Assembly: GCA_027596195.1 (NCBI GenBank)
Contig: JADGJG010000077.1
Span: forward strand, 1 to 50,642
Direction of reading: 5' to 3'
Source of the DNA: Podochytrium sp. JEL0797
Taxonomy: Eukaryota; Chytridiomycota; Chytridiomycetes; Chytridiales; Chytriomycetaceae
Length of the DNA stretch: 50,642 nucleotides
A program made the translations under genes and the position numbers. Shown here piece by piece: positions 1 to 11,057 of this stretch. The notes below the pieces were generated by a model, which was not told the DNA's origin, ran no database searches, and saw nothing but the letters and a program-made list of their open reading frames with translations. The first letter of the stretch is position 1. The number at the start of each line of letters is the position of its first letter.

Positions 1-1524
1 AAATTCATCTCCGATTTAGACGAAGTAATCCTCAACACATCTTGCTTTATTCTATCCTTCGGAGTGCAGATCAATCCACAGGAAGTAACAGCAGCAGAAC
101 TCAACATCTACCGATCCATTCTGAATATCGCACCAGCCGACCGCATGATTGACGAAGCCATCGCGAGATTTTACAACCACCTCCAAAGACTCGATCCCGC
201 AAACCCAGTCAGATCACAACTCGAATCATACAACTTCTTCAACAGACCTCCCCCAGACGTCGTACTTGGCTATTTCACAACACAACCCACTCTCGTCCGG
301 AACTACAAAGCACATCTACTCACCCTCGACCCAGAAATGCAAATGAAACTCACCTTCAAAACATGGCTTGCTAACGACCGAACAGATTTTTTGCGCGCAA
401 AGAGTGGGAAACGCGCCTTCAAAATTGCAAAACGACAAGGCGCCGGCAGATTCGACCCAATCATCAAAGTTAACGATATCGAAACATTTCAGAACTGCCT
501 CTTCACGCGTCGTGGCTGCGGGACTTGGACTTACAGCGACTGCCCGGGCTGCGGAAAGAATTTCACCTTGCGATGTATCGACAACTGCTTGGATGGCGTA
601 GAAATAGCACAACTGGACAACGCCCTAAATAGCAGACTCACAGAATTCGGGGAAATCGTCACGGATGGCTACCGCCGAGCCCTCGAAGCAGGAACGCTCC
701 AACACATCAGATCAGAAAGAACTCTACCGCCACTCTTGACGACCCTTGACTTCCTTGCAGCCTTCGACATCCCACGCTTCAGAATATTATTCGCGCATAT
801 ACAATCTCAACTCGGCATCCCAAACTTTGTGCCTGGGACTGGTGGAGACGACGGAGGAATGGGAGGTGGTGGAATGGAGGATGGAAAGGGAAATTATGAT
901 GACAATAATGGAGGCGCAGTGACAAATGGGACGACAAATGAGGGACCAAGCAGTGGTGGAAGTAACACGGATAGAAATGGAGGAATGAGGAAACCAATCG
1001 ATGGAGGAAACAACAACGGGAATCTTTTTCGAACACAGCCATCATCAAAGCAGCGGAAGAATCGGCCAAATCCATCGAAACGGAACATCAAACTCCAGGC
1101 AGCACCTCCAAAAATCAAAGATTTACAGCCAAAGATCACCGCCGAAAAATCCGCCTCCAAGTCGAAAATCAACCAACGAAAGCGCTACCATCTACAAACC
1201 AAACTCAACTCTTCACGCTGGAATAATCACAACCAAACTACACGGCTCGACAATGGTCGCTTACCATCGGAATCCACCTCTTTGACACCCAAACATCAGG
1301 ACCAAACCGCTCTCAACAAACCCTCAAGAACAAGATCATCACCAACATACCAGAACAAGAAACAACAACAAGAAGCATCACCCTTCACGAAAACTCAACC
1401 GCTGCGGGACTCGCAAAATCAAATCAAGAGGCTCGCAACGAAAACTCGCACACCACACATTACACGCAGGGCCCACCAGCCAATCCTTGACTGGTGGGCC
1501 CGGGGGGACGGAAAACCACCGTGA
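1..1524 (+). CDS. 3' part of an unrecognised gene with a low-complexity tail
   Basis: The frame is open from the first base of the window to a TGA at 1522-1524, so the 5' end lies outside. I do not recognise the family. The first ~280 residues look like a folded domain and contain a cysteine cluster at about 493-570 (CGTWTYSDCPGCGKNFTLRC) that could bind a metal. From about base 835 the protein turns Gly/Asn/Asp-rich and then strongly Lys/Arg/Gln/Asn/Thr-rich, as in disordered nucleic-acid-binding tails. No ATG is needed here because the gene enters from the left. The last codons overlap a strong inverted repeat (1469-1501). It could be a host gene or an ORF of an unrecognised mobile element; nothing visible decides this. 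Confidence 0.45.
   Translation, partial: KFISDLDEVILNTSCFILSFGVQINPQEVTAAELNIYRSILNIAPADRMIDEAIARFYNHLQRLDPANPVRSQLESYNFFNRPPPDVVLGYFTTQPTLVRNYKAHLLTLDPEMQMKLTFKTWLANDRTDFLRAKSGKRAFKIAKRQGAGRFDPIIKVNDIETFQNCLFTRRGCGTWTYSDCPGCGKNFTLRCIDNCLDGVEIAQLDNALNSRLTEFGEIVTDGYRRALEAGTLQHIRSERTLPPLLTTLDFLAAFDIPRFRILFAHIQSQLGIPNFVPGTGGDDGGMGGGGMEDGKGNYDDNNGGAVTNGTTNEGPSSGGSNTDRNGGMRKPIDGGNNNGNLFRTQPSSKQRKNRPNPSKRNIKLQAAPPKIKDLQPKITAEKSASKSKINQRKRYHLQTKLNSSRWNNHNQTTRLDNGRLPSESTSLTPKHQDQTALNKPSRTRSSPTYQNKKQQQEASPFTKTQPLRDSQNQIKRLATKTRTPHITRRAHQPILDWWARGDGKPP
1469..1501. repeat. Perfect 11-bp GC-rich hairpin at the end of the first ORF
   Basis: GGGCCCACCAG at 1469-1479 pairs perfectly with CTGGTGGGCCC at 1491-1501, leaving an 11-base loop. 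It lies inside the coding frame, about 20 bases before the stop codon. A stem this GC-rich would be stable in RNA and as cruciform DNA. Its role is unknown. Confidence 0.7.
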
Positions 1525-1618
1525 ATTATCTCATCAGGCTGTTGTAGAAAAATGGAGGAAATGGGAATTGATCGGAACTTTTTTGGAAATTCAAGTTTTA
1601 TTTTATTTGTTGTTTATT

Positions 1619-2842
1619 CTAGTTTATTAAACTACGTAGCCCCCTAATCCTACCCCTCCCGGGCAGAGGAAGATTGTTGTTGGTTGACGAGAGGAAATCG
1701 CGACAGAGTTTGGGAATGGAGAAGAGGGGAGAGTCTTCGGCAGGTGAATCAAGCAGAGCAACTAAATCTGCTGACGTATTGGTAGTATACAGAAAGAGAA
1801 ATTTCCATTGCATCTGAGAGGATTTGAATATTAATGGGGTTCAGGAAAGAAATTCTCAACCACACACCTGGTCCAAGAAAGCAGAATCCTGAACCAAGCC
1901 TCCAACTGCCACCAAATCGGCGTCAATAGCCATGAAACAATCCAGCGCTTCTCTCATTGATCCAGCACCGACATCCTGACCTGGAACAAATGCAGCTGAC
2001 CCCCAGCATTCTTCTTCAGCATCGCTGAGCGGCTCATGGTTTTCCAAGAGGCCCCGAAGACCTCTTTGTGAGCATTGGAAGCTTCCGGAGTCGCGTTCCT
2101 GTTGCTCAAATGGTGCTGCAGAGAACCAAGAGTGCCAAAGCATGTGCCACAATGGCAGACAAAGCCTTCGACAGTCGCGTTTTCGGTTGGTGGTGTGGGG
2201 CAGTGTTTGGCATGTTTTTTAAGATTCTTTGGAGATGAAGAAGAGTACGCTGATGCTTGTGGACACTTTGGACAGTGGAATTCGTTTGACGAGAGGTCTC
2301 TTGTGACAGTCACGGTTTCGCCATCGGAGAATTCAACAACAGTGGTCTTTTGATGACTGTTTTGAACGTGGGTTTTGCGGGCTGGGCCATTGGAGAACAT
2401 CTGCGGGCATTGCGCACATTTGAAGGCATGGTCGCGAGCCTCAACAGCGTCCTACAAAAATCGCGTCAGAAACGAGTAAGATCCATCTGTCTCAAAAGGA
2501 CGAATACCAGGTTGTTGATTTGATCTGGTAGGGGTAGTGGTGGTGATGGTGGTTGTGGTGGTGGTGGTGGTGGTGGTGTGTGGATGCTTGGGTTGTCGTC
2601 GACGCCAGGAGTCGGCTGTGTCATTTGAGGACAGGCTGATCATTTGATACAACGCGTACCTCAAGGTCAGCGGCGACCGCGCCAGGGACAGTGGCAGAAG
2701 ACTTTGGTTTGGGTAGGGGCTTGGTAAGCGGCACTTCTTCTTCATCGTCATCATCGTTGACTGGCAGACACATGATCAGCAGGATAGTGTCAAACGATGA
2801 AAGGCTTTACTCACAGACAACAGGGTTGGAGGGTGGAGTCAT
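1619..2842 (-). CDS. C2H2 zinc-finger protein, six exons
   Basis: Exons on the minus strand: 2842-2815, 2760-2660, 2615-2508, 2451 to about 2030, a continuation to 1868, and 1813-1619. All resolved introns are GT-AG and 44-56 bases. The start at 2842 gives an acidic stretch (NDDDDEEE) and then a proline-rich segment. Zinc fingers follow: FKCAQCPQMF...HVQNSH is a clean C2H2; FHCPKCPQ...KHAKHC and FVCHCGTCF...HH are degenerate ones. The last exon splices in phase at CAG|GTGTGTG (1868/1867) onto ATGCAATGG (1813) and ends just before AATAAA-like signals. Between about 2090 and 2030 the frame must change once. I could not place an intron there, so either an intron was missed or one base is wrong. 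Likely a nucleic-acid-binding regulator; target unknown. Confidence 0.7.
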
Positions 2843-3319
2843 GATGATTTTCTTGAGAGATGATACTTAAATTGCTGCGGGGTCGATCATGTGCGCGAAA
2901 AATTTCTTTCCCATCTCCATTAGCTCGGATTGCGAAGCCAAATATGCACAGAGACGTCGCATATGTGCATGAAATAAGCGTTGAGTGAGAAGTTTTGGTG
3001 GAAATCTTAGACAATGAGAGTGGGAAGGGAGAATATCGCGCGATATTTTGCTGACATGACACGTTGCGAATTCGAAAATAACCCAACACATTCATGACAT
3101 ACATCAACAGGGTCCTTTTTTAAATCTTAATTCGAGATCGTACTGCAATTTGGCGGATGGGCAAAACCATTCCAACTGACAAACGACTTACGGGTCCCAT
3201 CCTCTCCAAAACGCAACAAGCCCCCTTCCGAAAGCCCTGCAAGAAATACGCCTCCAGTTTTCATCTTTTGGTGGAATAGGGACGTTTGCATTGCATACGA
3301 AAAAAAAATATGCTTCTTG
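2843..3319. other. Intergenic stretch left of the transposon
   Basis: Upstream region of the zinc-finger gene. Open frames here are short and overlap one another without splice support. I see no gene. It ends at the target-site duplication of the transposon. Confidence 0.5.
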
Positions 3320-3327
3320 CTGGCGTG
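3320..3327. repeat. Left 8-bp target-site duplication
   Basis: CTGGCGTG directly precedes the left terminal inverted repeat and recurs exactly after the right one (8973-8980). Confidence 0.85.
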
Positions 3328-3399
3328 CAAGGGCATAATATAGGGAAGGTCACGGCAAGGAAAATGAAAAAAATTGTCGTTCCATCCTCGTGAGGAAAT
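3328..3399 (+). repeat. Left terminal inverted repeat (72 bp)
   Basis: Matches the reverse complement of 8901-8972 with a single T/C difference inside an A-rich run. Confidence 0.9.
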
Positions 3400-3608
3400 C
3401 TCATATCATTTTTGAGGAAGCGGCACCCGTTCCACGGCATCAAACACAACAGCACGGCACCACCACGCACAGCTGATCAGACGGCACCAATCGCTAGGTA
3501 ACCGAAGCGGCTATCGATTGCAACTGATTCTCATCCAATGGTGAACCGTTTTTAGTCTCTTATCTACGATTTTCTCGTACTGCACCGTCTCTCTGCCCGC
3601 AAGCCAAG

Positions 3609-6600
3609 ATGGCAAGATCTGTAAGTTTGCTCATGTGTTCTTATCGATACTAGGAGCTTGTTGTGTGAAGATGGGGAGTGAACATGATCTAATGCAATCT
3701 TAGTGTACGACGTGCCGAAAACGCGAGAACATTCGCAGCAATGGCATATGTGCTGGTTGCCAACTTGCTGCCAGGCGAGCGATTCAACCTCTCACTCCTG
3801 CAACTACTCGGACGAATTCTGCCAGTTCTGAGTCGCAATCTTTTCCAACTCCACCCCAAACGATCGCATCGCAATCACACACACCAACGCCCAACCAACG
3901 TCCCCCACTACTCCAAGCGATGCCACCGACTCCCCTTGGCGAGCTGGAGGCTCCCGTAATCGATGCCAGTTTTGCGAATCGGTCGTGCGTTGGAATTTCA
4001 AGCAGTCGTGACCTTCTCGTAGGCAAGGACAAGAATCATCACGATACTGAGAAAGCAGTTGTCTGGTTTCGCGAGTCATACCGTCACCCAGACTGCCATT
4101 TGTCGATTGCAATGTCAAATAAAACTACTCCTCGCTGTCCTCCATGCGCCAACTCTGCGAAGAATTTGTCGCGCACGTTGCAACGCTTGCCCCAGATTCC
4201 AACCGCGTTTCCGACAATTGCGCATCTAGAATCCGAGCTGTCCAGGCTCTCTGATCCATCAAGTGCCGACGCGTTGAAGGTCTTTCTCCAGCATGCACAT
4301 CCATACCTTCTCAACAGCCCATCATTGTCCAAAACACCATCTCTCCGATTTGTTGATGTGGATGGGGCCAAGAAGTGTGTGCTGTTTTGCCCAGGGGTTT
4401 CGGCGGATGACTTTGACGGATATGGAATCACCAAGTATGCGAACGATCGTGGAATCGTAATTGTAAAGAAGGAAACAGTTACTTCTGGTTGTTGTGATGA
4501 GATTCGCATTGTGGGTGAAAGAGGGAACAATTCTGTGTTGTGTGGGGAGTGCTTGCGTTTAAAAAATCGGTGAGACTTTCCACTTCCAACCAGAAACTCG
4601 TAGCCTGTAAGTAAGTGAATTTTTAAACAGGCTGTCAAGAAAAGTCGAGATTTCGAAATCTGTTGCTCAAACTCCGTCCAGTACTCGATTTGAATTCCTC
4701 AATCCGAGCAGCCACGCGAACAAGTCATTACTCACTCCAACCAGCCGCAGTATTCGCGACCAGAATTTAGCTGCTCTGGTCAAGAGTACCAAGCGCAAGC
4801 TGTCTTCCGTGCAGCTGAAGCTCCTCAGCAAGGTTGACACGGAAATTGACGTGTCTGACGACCCCGAGCAGCTCATAGCAAGACTTCGCGGAGTCATTTC
4901 AAAATCGTCGCAGATGGAGCCAACGATTAAACTGATGGTTTCGGAGTTTTTGGACGCCAAGTTTGAGCAGGATGCCAAGGGGTTGGGTTCGCTGGAAAAG
5001 GAACGGTTGCAAGTAGAATTTGAACGAGTGAAGGAGAGGATGGCTGAGGAGTTGTGGACAAGCATCAAGAACGTCTGTTTGCATGCAGTTGGGAAAGATG
5101 GTGTCATCAGATATGCGGGGGGCGCTTTGAGAGATTCTCTGGCCATCTTCATGCGGTGCCCATCCGCCTATGAGGAGATGCGTGCCAACGCGATTGTCCC
5201 AATGCCTTCAGTTTCTACGCTCAAGAGAATCAAGAAGAGCTTTCGAGCGGAGGAGGGATTCAACTTGATTCCGTATGAACTGATTCGGATGCGGTACGAT
5301 TTGGCCACAGGCACAACAAATCAAGAGTTTTGGGTTAAGGGCGATTTTGATGAGTGTCAACTTCGGGGGGTGGTTGCATTTGGTAACAATGGAGCTGTTG
5401 GATTTGTGGAACCCGATATTGATGTGCCGGTCTTGTTTCAGCGGATGTGGGATGCTCAGACAAGGGAGGAGGCTGGGGAGGATGAGCAAGCTGGAGGGAT
5501 GGGAGAGGAATCGGGGACGTTGGCAATGGGGAGCTCGGATCGAGAGGCGGATGTGGAAGCCATGCAGCCAGTGAAGCATGTGCAGCTGTTCAAGTTCAGG
5601 GATTTACGATCCGGCTTCTCTGCCCATGGGAACTTCTACTACAACGCTGGAAATCAGACAAGTGAAGACATTTACCGCCAAGTGCAGTATGCCATCTTGG
5701 CTCTCGAGATTGTGGGGATTCATTTGGTTGGGTTGGGGTTTGACTGTGCTCCAACAAATATTGGATTCATGCGTATGGCTGTGCATGTTTGGAAGGCCGA
5801 CTCTGCCAATGCTTGGCTGCCCAAATCCGCTGTCACTATGCCTCACCCGCTGGGGCTGGGCTACAGTGACATCTCCTTGATTCCATGCAACTCTCACAAC
5901 TTCAAGAGCGCAATCAACCAGTTTGATTTGACAAAACCGAACTCGAGTGGGAAGGGGGCGTCAAAATCGTTCAATGTGGGGAGGAAAGCAGGGGATGTGC
6001 CCGACATTTGTCACAAGGATTTGTGTGACGTTCTAGAGAGAGACAACGAACGGAGGAGCCGCAATGCAATCCCATACACGTTCCTCAAACGTGACATGTT
6101 GAATCGCGATGGATTTCTGAGAATGCGCATGGGGTTGGCGATGGGAACCTGTGATACCCATGTTCCGACCGAAATGACAGGAACCTCAGCCAACCTTTTG
6201 GGATATAAGTTCCCGCTCAAGGAGGACGTTTCGGGGTGTATTCCGCTGGCAGGCTCCCCTGGCGCTTTTGTTGGTTTGAACATCAAGCAGGTAGAACCTC
6301 ATTCTCCCTTCTTTTCTCTCCACTCTATTGAGGTTCTAATTTCACTATACTGAATAGATCGACGTTCTGTTGGAGCTTCCGTGGCCGGATGGTTCTCGCA
6401 ACAACCTTCAAACTGCCAAATTCCTTGCTGTGATGGGTGCACTCTTCAACCAAGTCATGCTGAACTCGCGAGCTTTCTTGAACGCGGGAAACATTGATGA
6501 GATTGAGACCTTCGTCAAAAACCTCCTCGTGAACTACTTCGGAGCTTGGCACGCCAATGTTCTCCAGCGGCGCGCAGATGGAGAAACCGGATGGATGGAG

Positions 6601-8520
6601 TTGTTCATGTCCCCCGTCACTTACCGCAATGTCCGCATGGGAATCGCTTCTTTCTTCTACTTCGCGCGTCAGTCTATTCGCATTTACGACGATCCCTCCT
6701 TCTTTGTACGAATGATGCTGGGCAATGGGTCATCGTTGGAGAATTCTTATTCCGTGCTGAAGCACTTTCGACTCGACACTGCTCAAGACTTCCCTGCCTT
6801 TGCTGCTCAACACGCGCTTCTCGCGACGACGAAAACGGCCGGAAAGAAATCATCGTATGCGGCAACCACGGACGAGGAGGGAGCCCTAAACGGCCACTTC
6901 ATGACATCCTCCACGCTCAACAAGCACAGGAAAGACCGCATCACGTTTGTGAATTCCAACGTGGCGATGAGCTCCCAAGTTCCGTTTCCCACCATCCCAA
7001 ATCCCTACCGCGCACTGGAATCCTGCGCTCTGCTCCAGTTGTTCGTGGATGACTTTGGAGAAGGGAGTCTGCTCTTATCGCTGTTGAGCACCCCGGTCTT
7101 TCTTGCGTTCCATCGTTTGAGTTACAGCCAGTCTCTGGGTGTTTGGATGTCCCGCCTGCACTCTATTTCACGTGTGGACGAGTCAAATGCGATGGAAACT
7201 TTGCTTTGGTCTTTGATGCATAAGTGCTTCGAGCTCCATGTCCAGTTTTTCTCCCAACGCACCAAGCCCGAGTCGTTCGACACCCTGTGGTTCCGATGCA
7301 GGGACGGCGTATTTCCACAAGACCAATTCAATGAACTCGCGCCGCCCACTCTTGTCGGAGATACCCTCATTCACGCTGTCGTCTTCGACTCCATCTACGC
7401 GATATTCAAGGACTGGATTGTTCAAGAGGTTAAATCGCGTGAACCTCCGGTGGAACTCCAAGGAGCAGCGATTTCGGACGAAGAAACGCACCATCAAGTT
7501 CACAAGCTGGTTGGATTCGGCATCTTTCAACGTCTGAAGGAGCTCAAACGACGCGTGGCCGGCGCAAACGATTCCAACGACATCAAAACGGAGATCCGAG
7601 CGCTCCAATCCCTGCGAATCCGCCGAAACGAGCTGCCGTACCAGGTCCTGGACACGGATGCGGAAACCTTTTACCCGGCGTTCATTCAACTGATTGATAA
7701 TGGAGGATTATCGATTGTGGTGGAGGATTTGGTGCCATGGGCTCGCCACTTCCTTTTGCTGATTTGGACGCACTTCAGCTTCGGAAACCAAGGCCTATCT
7801 TGCGTGGAAGCCACTTATCACATTCTAGAATCTGACGCCGAGCTACCCAAGTTATTTGAGCGGGGGTGGAATGCTTGCGTTGTTGGCGCAGATTCCGAGA
7901 TGATGGAACGCGTTTGCTCGAAAATCATGCGGCATGCATTCCATGCCGCCATCAACGTGTTATTTTCTGACGCGAGAGAGCGCCATACGTCGCGCCATGC
8001 GAACAAGAAGGCGACGTTGTCTCTTCGAGCGAAATTGAAGGTTGCATGTGGGCGAGGTTGGGATGCCAACACGGTGAAGCCAGCGGCGGGGTATGATTCA
8101 AAGTCGAAGCCGCTGTTGAAGGACATGTGTCGGTTGCGAGGTTTGCTAGTGGGAGGAAACAAGGGGGATTTGGTGGCGAGGTTAGAGAGGTACGACGGGG
8201 AAGAGGAGGATGGTGAAGAATGTGACGAGGAGGAGAATCATGTGGTTCAAGAGGAGAGGGTTGTGGAGATAGTTGAGGAAGAGGAGGAAGAGGGAGGGGA
8301 AGAAGAGACGCCGATGGCGAAACCAGCAGCGGGGTATGCTTCATTGAAGAAGCCGCAGTTGCAGGAGATTTGTAGGAAGCGAATGTTGAAGCGTACAGGA
8401 AAGAAGGAGAAAGTGGTGGCGAGATTGGATGCATACGACGCGGAAAAGGACGGAAATGAACACAGTGAGGATAAGGAGAATGAGGGGGGACCAGCTCGAA
8501 AGAAAGTCAGAACGCAGTGA
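3609..8520 (+). CDS. P-element-like transposase, four exons, ~1,566 aa
   Basis: Exons 3609-3620, 3704-4569, 4631-6290 and 6358-8520, with GT-AG introns and phase kept throughout. The N-terminus has a CxxC...CxxC zinc-binding module (CTTCRKRENIRSNGICAGC, aa 5-23), not a THAP domain. Then come a conserved Cys/His region (aa ~120-150) and a basic linker. A probable RNase H-fold DDE core follows: D533 in GDFDECQ, D664 in GLGFDCAP and E974 in GSSLENSYSVLK. Order and surroundings resemble P-element and THAP9 transposases, where a DE-containing strand, a D-containing strand and a late LEN helix carry the acidic residues. The C-terminus has two SAP-like motifs (aa ~1419-1460 and ~1498-1540) separated by an acidic Glu-rich linker; SAP motifs bind AT-rich DNA. 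The protein is longer than typical P transposases (about 750-900 aa). No internal stops were seen. Confidence 0.75.
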
Positions 8521-8900
8521 TGGTTATATGGGATGTTTATTATGCTCAAATATCCATAAAGATCATAATCTGTGGTTGTTTTCTATATTTTTGTAATAAA
8601 AAAACCAGCTCACCGAAAAAGCAATGTTCACCTCTGAGGCTTCAAAGGTATCATATAGTATATTTTTGATAGCTATGTTGAAAGATTTGGCGACCTGCGT
8701 GTTGGCTTGCGGAAAGTGCCATTTAAATGCTCAAAAGGCTGCGATCCACTCATTTGGAGTCCAAATCAGTTGTCCTTACAGATATCGATAGATCACCTAT
8801 TGGTCATCATCTGTGCGAAGTTTGAAGACGATCGGTGTAGGTGATGTGGAGGGCGGCTCATCGAGGGCGTTTCCTCAAAAAAAGGCCTTTTCCTTGAGTC

Positions 8901-8972
8901 ATTTCCTCACGAGGATGGAACGACAATTTTTTTCGTTTTCCTTGCCGTGACCTTCCCTATATTATGCCCTTG
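8901..8972 (-). repeat. Right terminal inverted repeat (72 bp)
   Basis: Inverted partner of 3328-3399. It lies about 380 bases after the transposase stop codon. Confidence 0.9.
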
Positions 8973-8980
8973 CTGGCGTG
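8973..8980. repeat. Right 8-bp target-site duplication
   Basis: CTGGCGTG, identical to 3320-3327. Confidence 0.85.
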
Positions 8981-10334
8981 TCATCTTCACTGAACTAGCG
9001 TTTCCCGAAAGTCCAGCGATCCGCGGTTTAACTTAATCCAACCCTGGTGGCTTCCCAGAGCTACTTCCAGATGGTTCCTGTGATGCTGGGGGCCATTGCC
9101 ACAGTTTTCGCTGACCCTCGCGGGGCATTCACTCTCGAGCAGGAATTGAAACTTGTTCCAATCTCGCTGAATCTTTCACCGTTCTCGTAATAAACTCTGA
9201 TCTACTAGTAGCCAGTGCCCACGCCCCGTTGGGGGTCTCTGAGACGAGCTGTTTCTCTCTCAAAGTCGTGAGATCCTGCGTCAGACGCTCATTCACGCTC
9301 TTTGTTGCACTTAGCTCTGATCTCATAGCCTTGATCATCTCGTGTTGATTCCGGAAGGCTGTCGTGGGGACGGCCAAATGCTCGTTGAGTGGTTCCCCTT
9401 TTTGGTGACGATTCTTGTGGGATTGACTGGCCTGCAATCAAAGCTCACCTGTGCATTACTTCCCTACGCGTTCGGATCGCATTCAAGCTCGGATTAGTTG
9501 AATATATCCACAGCAAAATGCTCCAAAAAATGTTTTCCAGCGTCTTTAATTAATCGAGAATATAGCATCCACCCAGGCTTCAAACACTTTCGATTCAATA
9601 TCAATTTGAGGCACATACTCAGATTGGCTTCATATTCGAGTCAAATCGTGGGCAAATCGCGTGACATGTGAAATCAAACTCGCCATGCGCGGCTGGGGAA
9701 ATGGGGGAGAGGGAATTTCGCATTTGCGTCAGCAGCATTCGATAATCAGCGACATATTGCATTCGATAATCTCGCGATAGAATGAATCGAATGTGGAAGG
9801 GTCGGGACTGATGGACAAGAATCGCAGAGGGTTTGGAGAATGACATCGGGCCTGAATCCCTTGGAACGAGCGCAGGTGCCGATGAATTCGTGGAGTTCGA
9901 GGGAGTTTCGGGGGAAGGTCCAATTGATCGATGTCTTCGAATAGAGGGAGGGCGGGGATTCGACTGCGCGCAGCGTTGACGAGGAGGGTTTTGGCGTAGG
10001 TGGCGGTATTAACTGGATGGATTGCGACGGGAGAGTGGAGCGACTGTGGCAGGCGAGGTGAGGGAGGCAGGAGAGGGACCAGGCAATTGGGCGAGGGAGG
10101 GGGGGAGGGCAAGAGAGAGAAGAGTGTTTATCAGAGAAAGTAGACAGTCTCCAAATCCTGCAAATGGGTGCATGAGGATAATGGCGGGGCAGAGTCGGGG
10201 AGAGTGTAGAAGATGCGAGCGAGGTTGTTTTTTTCGAAGACGTTCTTTTTCTGAAATCGAAACACACACTCCCCTCGAATTGTCCCCCCTCGAAATCAAA
10301 CCATCAGTACGACGCAATGCAAGTGCAACACAGG
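8981..10334. other. Stretch right of the transposon, no confident gene
   Basis: Several minus-strand frames overlap here (for example 9729-10112 and 9746-10267), but none shows a known domain or a clean splice partner. The segment may be a decayed gene or 5'/3' sequence of one. The insertion could have interrupted a minus-strand gene spanning 3127-3319 and 8981-9437, but I could not reconstruct one. Confidence 0.35.
9129..9437 (-). CDS. Possible coiled-coil exon or small ORF
   Basis: A 102-codon frame whose middle part (MIKAMRSELSATKSVNERL and onward) has heptad-like spacing of hydrophobic residues. There is no ATG with supporting context and no recognised domain. Splice partners were not found. 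It may be an exon of a gene disturbed by the transposon, or chance. Confidence 0.2.
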   Translation of the reverse strand: MQASQSHKNRHQKGEPLNEHLAVPTTAFRNQHEMIKAMRSELSATKSVNERLTQDLTTLREKQLVSETPNGAWALATSRSEFITRTVKDSARLEQVSIPARE

Positions 10335-11015
10335 ACGTGACAAGCGAGTGAGCGAGTGAGCGCTGGATCCGGAGGCGCACAGTGGCAGCCACAAACAATT
10401 CGGACACGCCGGACCCACATCACAACGCACCCACAGCCCAGCAACACAAAGCAATACATCGGGAGAGTGAATGGCATAGCTGTGGTGGGCCGTGGGATGC
10501 GAGATAGTCGCATGATCCAAAACGCCGATTGCCTGGCCCCTCTCGAAACACGACCCCACGACCATCCAGCGAACCCCCCTCGCAACAGAGTCATGGATCA
10601 CAATTAGAATAAGTGTCTTGAAGCGTGGGAGTGTGTGAATCGAAGAAATAAAAAAACGATCGAAAAACTTCCAAAGCGCCGAGAGGCGATACATTCAGCC
10701 GGCCACCATCCCAACCACCATCGCCCACACATCCAGCCATGTCAAATCATGCATAAACATGCTCTAGAAATGTAGAAATGACGAAAACGCGAAATTTCAA
10801 TGCACCCAAACGCGTTTCCGCCGTTGGCGTTTTTTCTTCGGCTCAAAAATAAATGTAAAAAAAACTTGAGAAATTAACTCCTTTCTCCCTCCCTTTATTG
10901 CCGAATATTAAAAAGTAGGTCGGGGGCGGGTGGGTGCGCGCGTGGGTGCGCGGGTGGGGGTGCCTGGGCGCGGATTGCCTGGGCGAGCGAAATTTTCGCG
11001 GACAAAAAAAAATGT
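10335..11015 (+). repeat. Duplicated ~680-bp segment, copy A
   Basis: Closely matches 12065-12745 over almost its whole length. Shared blocks include AATTAGAATAAGTGTC/AATTAGAAGAAGCGTGTC, AAACGATCGAAAAACTTCC, CACACATCCAGCCATGTC and AACATGCTCTAGAAATGTAG. It ends in the G-rich repeat (10905-11015). Minus-strand frames are open in parts of both copies but break differently, so I treat it as non-coding. Confidence 0.75.
10905..11015 (+). repeat. G-rich repeat family, copy 1
   Basis: TAGGTCGGGGGCGGGTGGGT, GTGCGC-type units, then a GCCTGGGC...GCCTGGGC pair, CGAAATTTTCGCGGAC and an A-run. The same order recurs at 12646-12750 and 14928-15040, and a shorter form at 19884-19935, always on the plus strand. 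Confidence 0.7.
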
Positions 11016-11057
11016 GCGCCTTTTGAAAAAAAAAAAAATCGAGGGACGCTGGAATTT

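Larger units (their letters stand above)
3328..8972 (+). mobile_element. Complete DNA transposon, P-element-like, 5,645 bp
   Basis: The element is bounded by 72-base terminal inverted repeats (3328-3399 and 8901-8972, 71 of 72 bases matching) that begin CAAGGGCATAATATAGGG, and by an 8-base direct duplication of CTGGCGTG. Just inside the repeats, a TTTTTGAGGAA motif also recurs in inverted orientation. It carries one spliced transposase gene (3609-8520). An 8-base duplication and CA-starting termini fit the P superfamily; hAT and KDZ elements can also give 8 bases. The near-identical repeats and open exons suggest recent insertion and a copy that may still be functional. The superfamily call is inference from motif order in the protein. 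Confidence 0.85.

Noticed and set aside
1469..1501. Rho-independent terminator
   Set aside because: The stem is GC-rich but is not followed by a T-run, it lies inside a coding frame, and the genome is eukaryotic.
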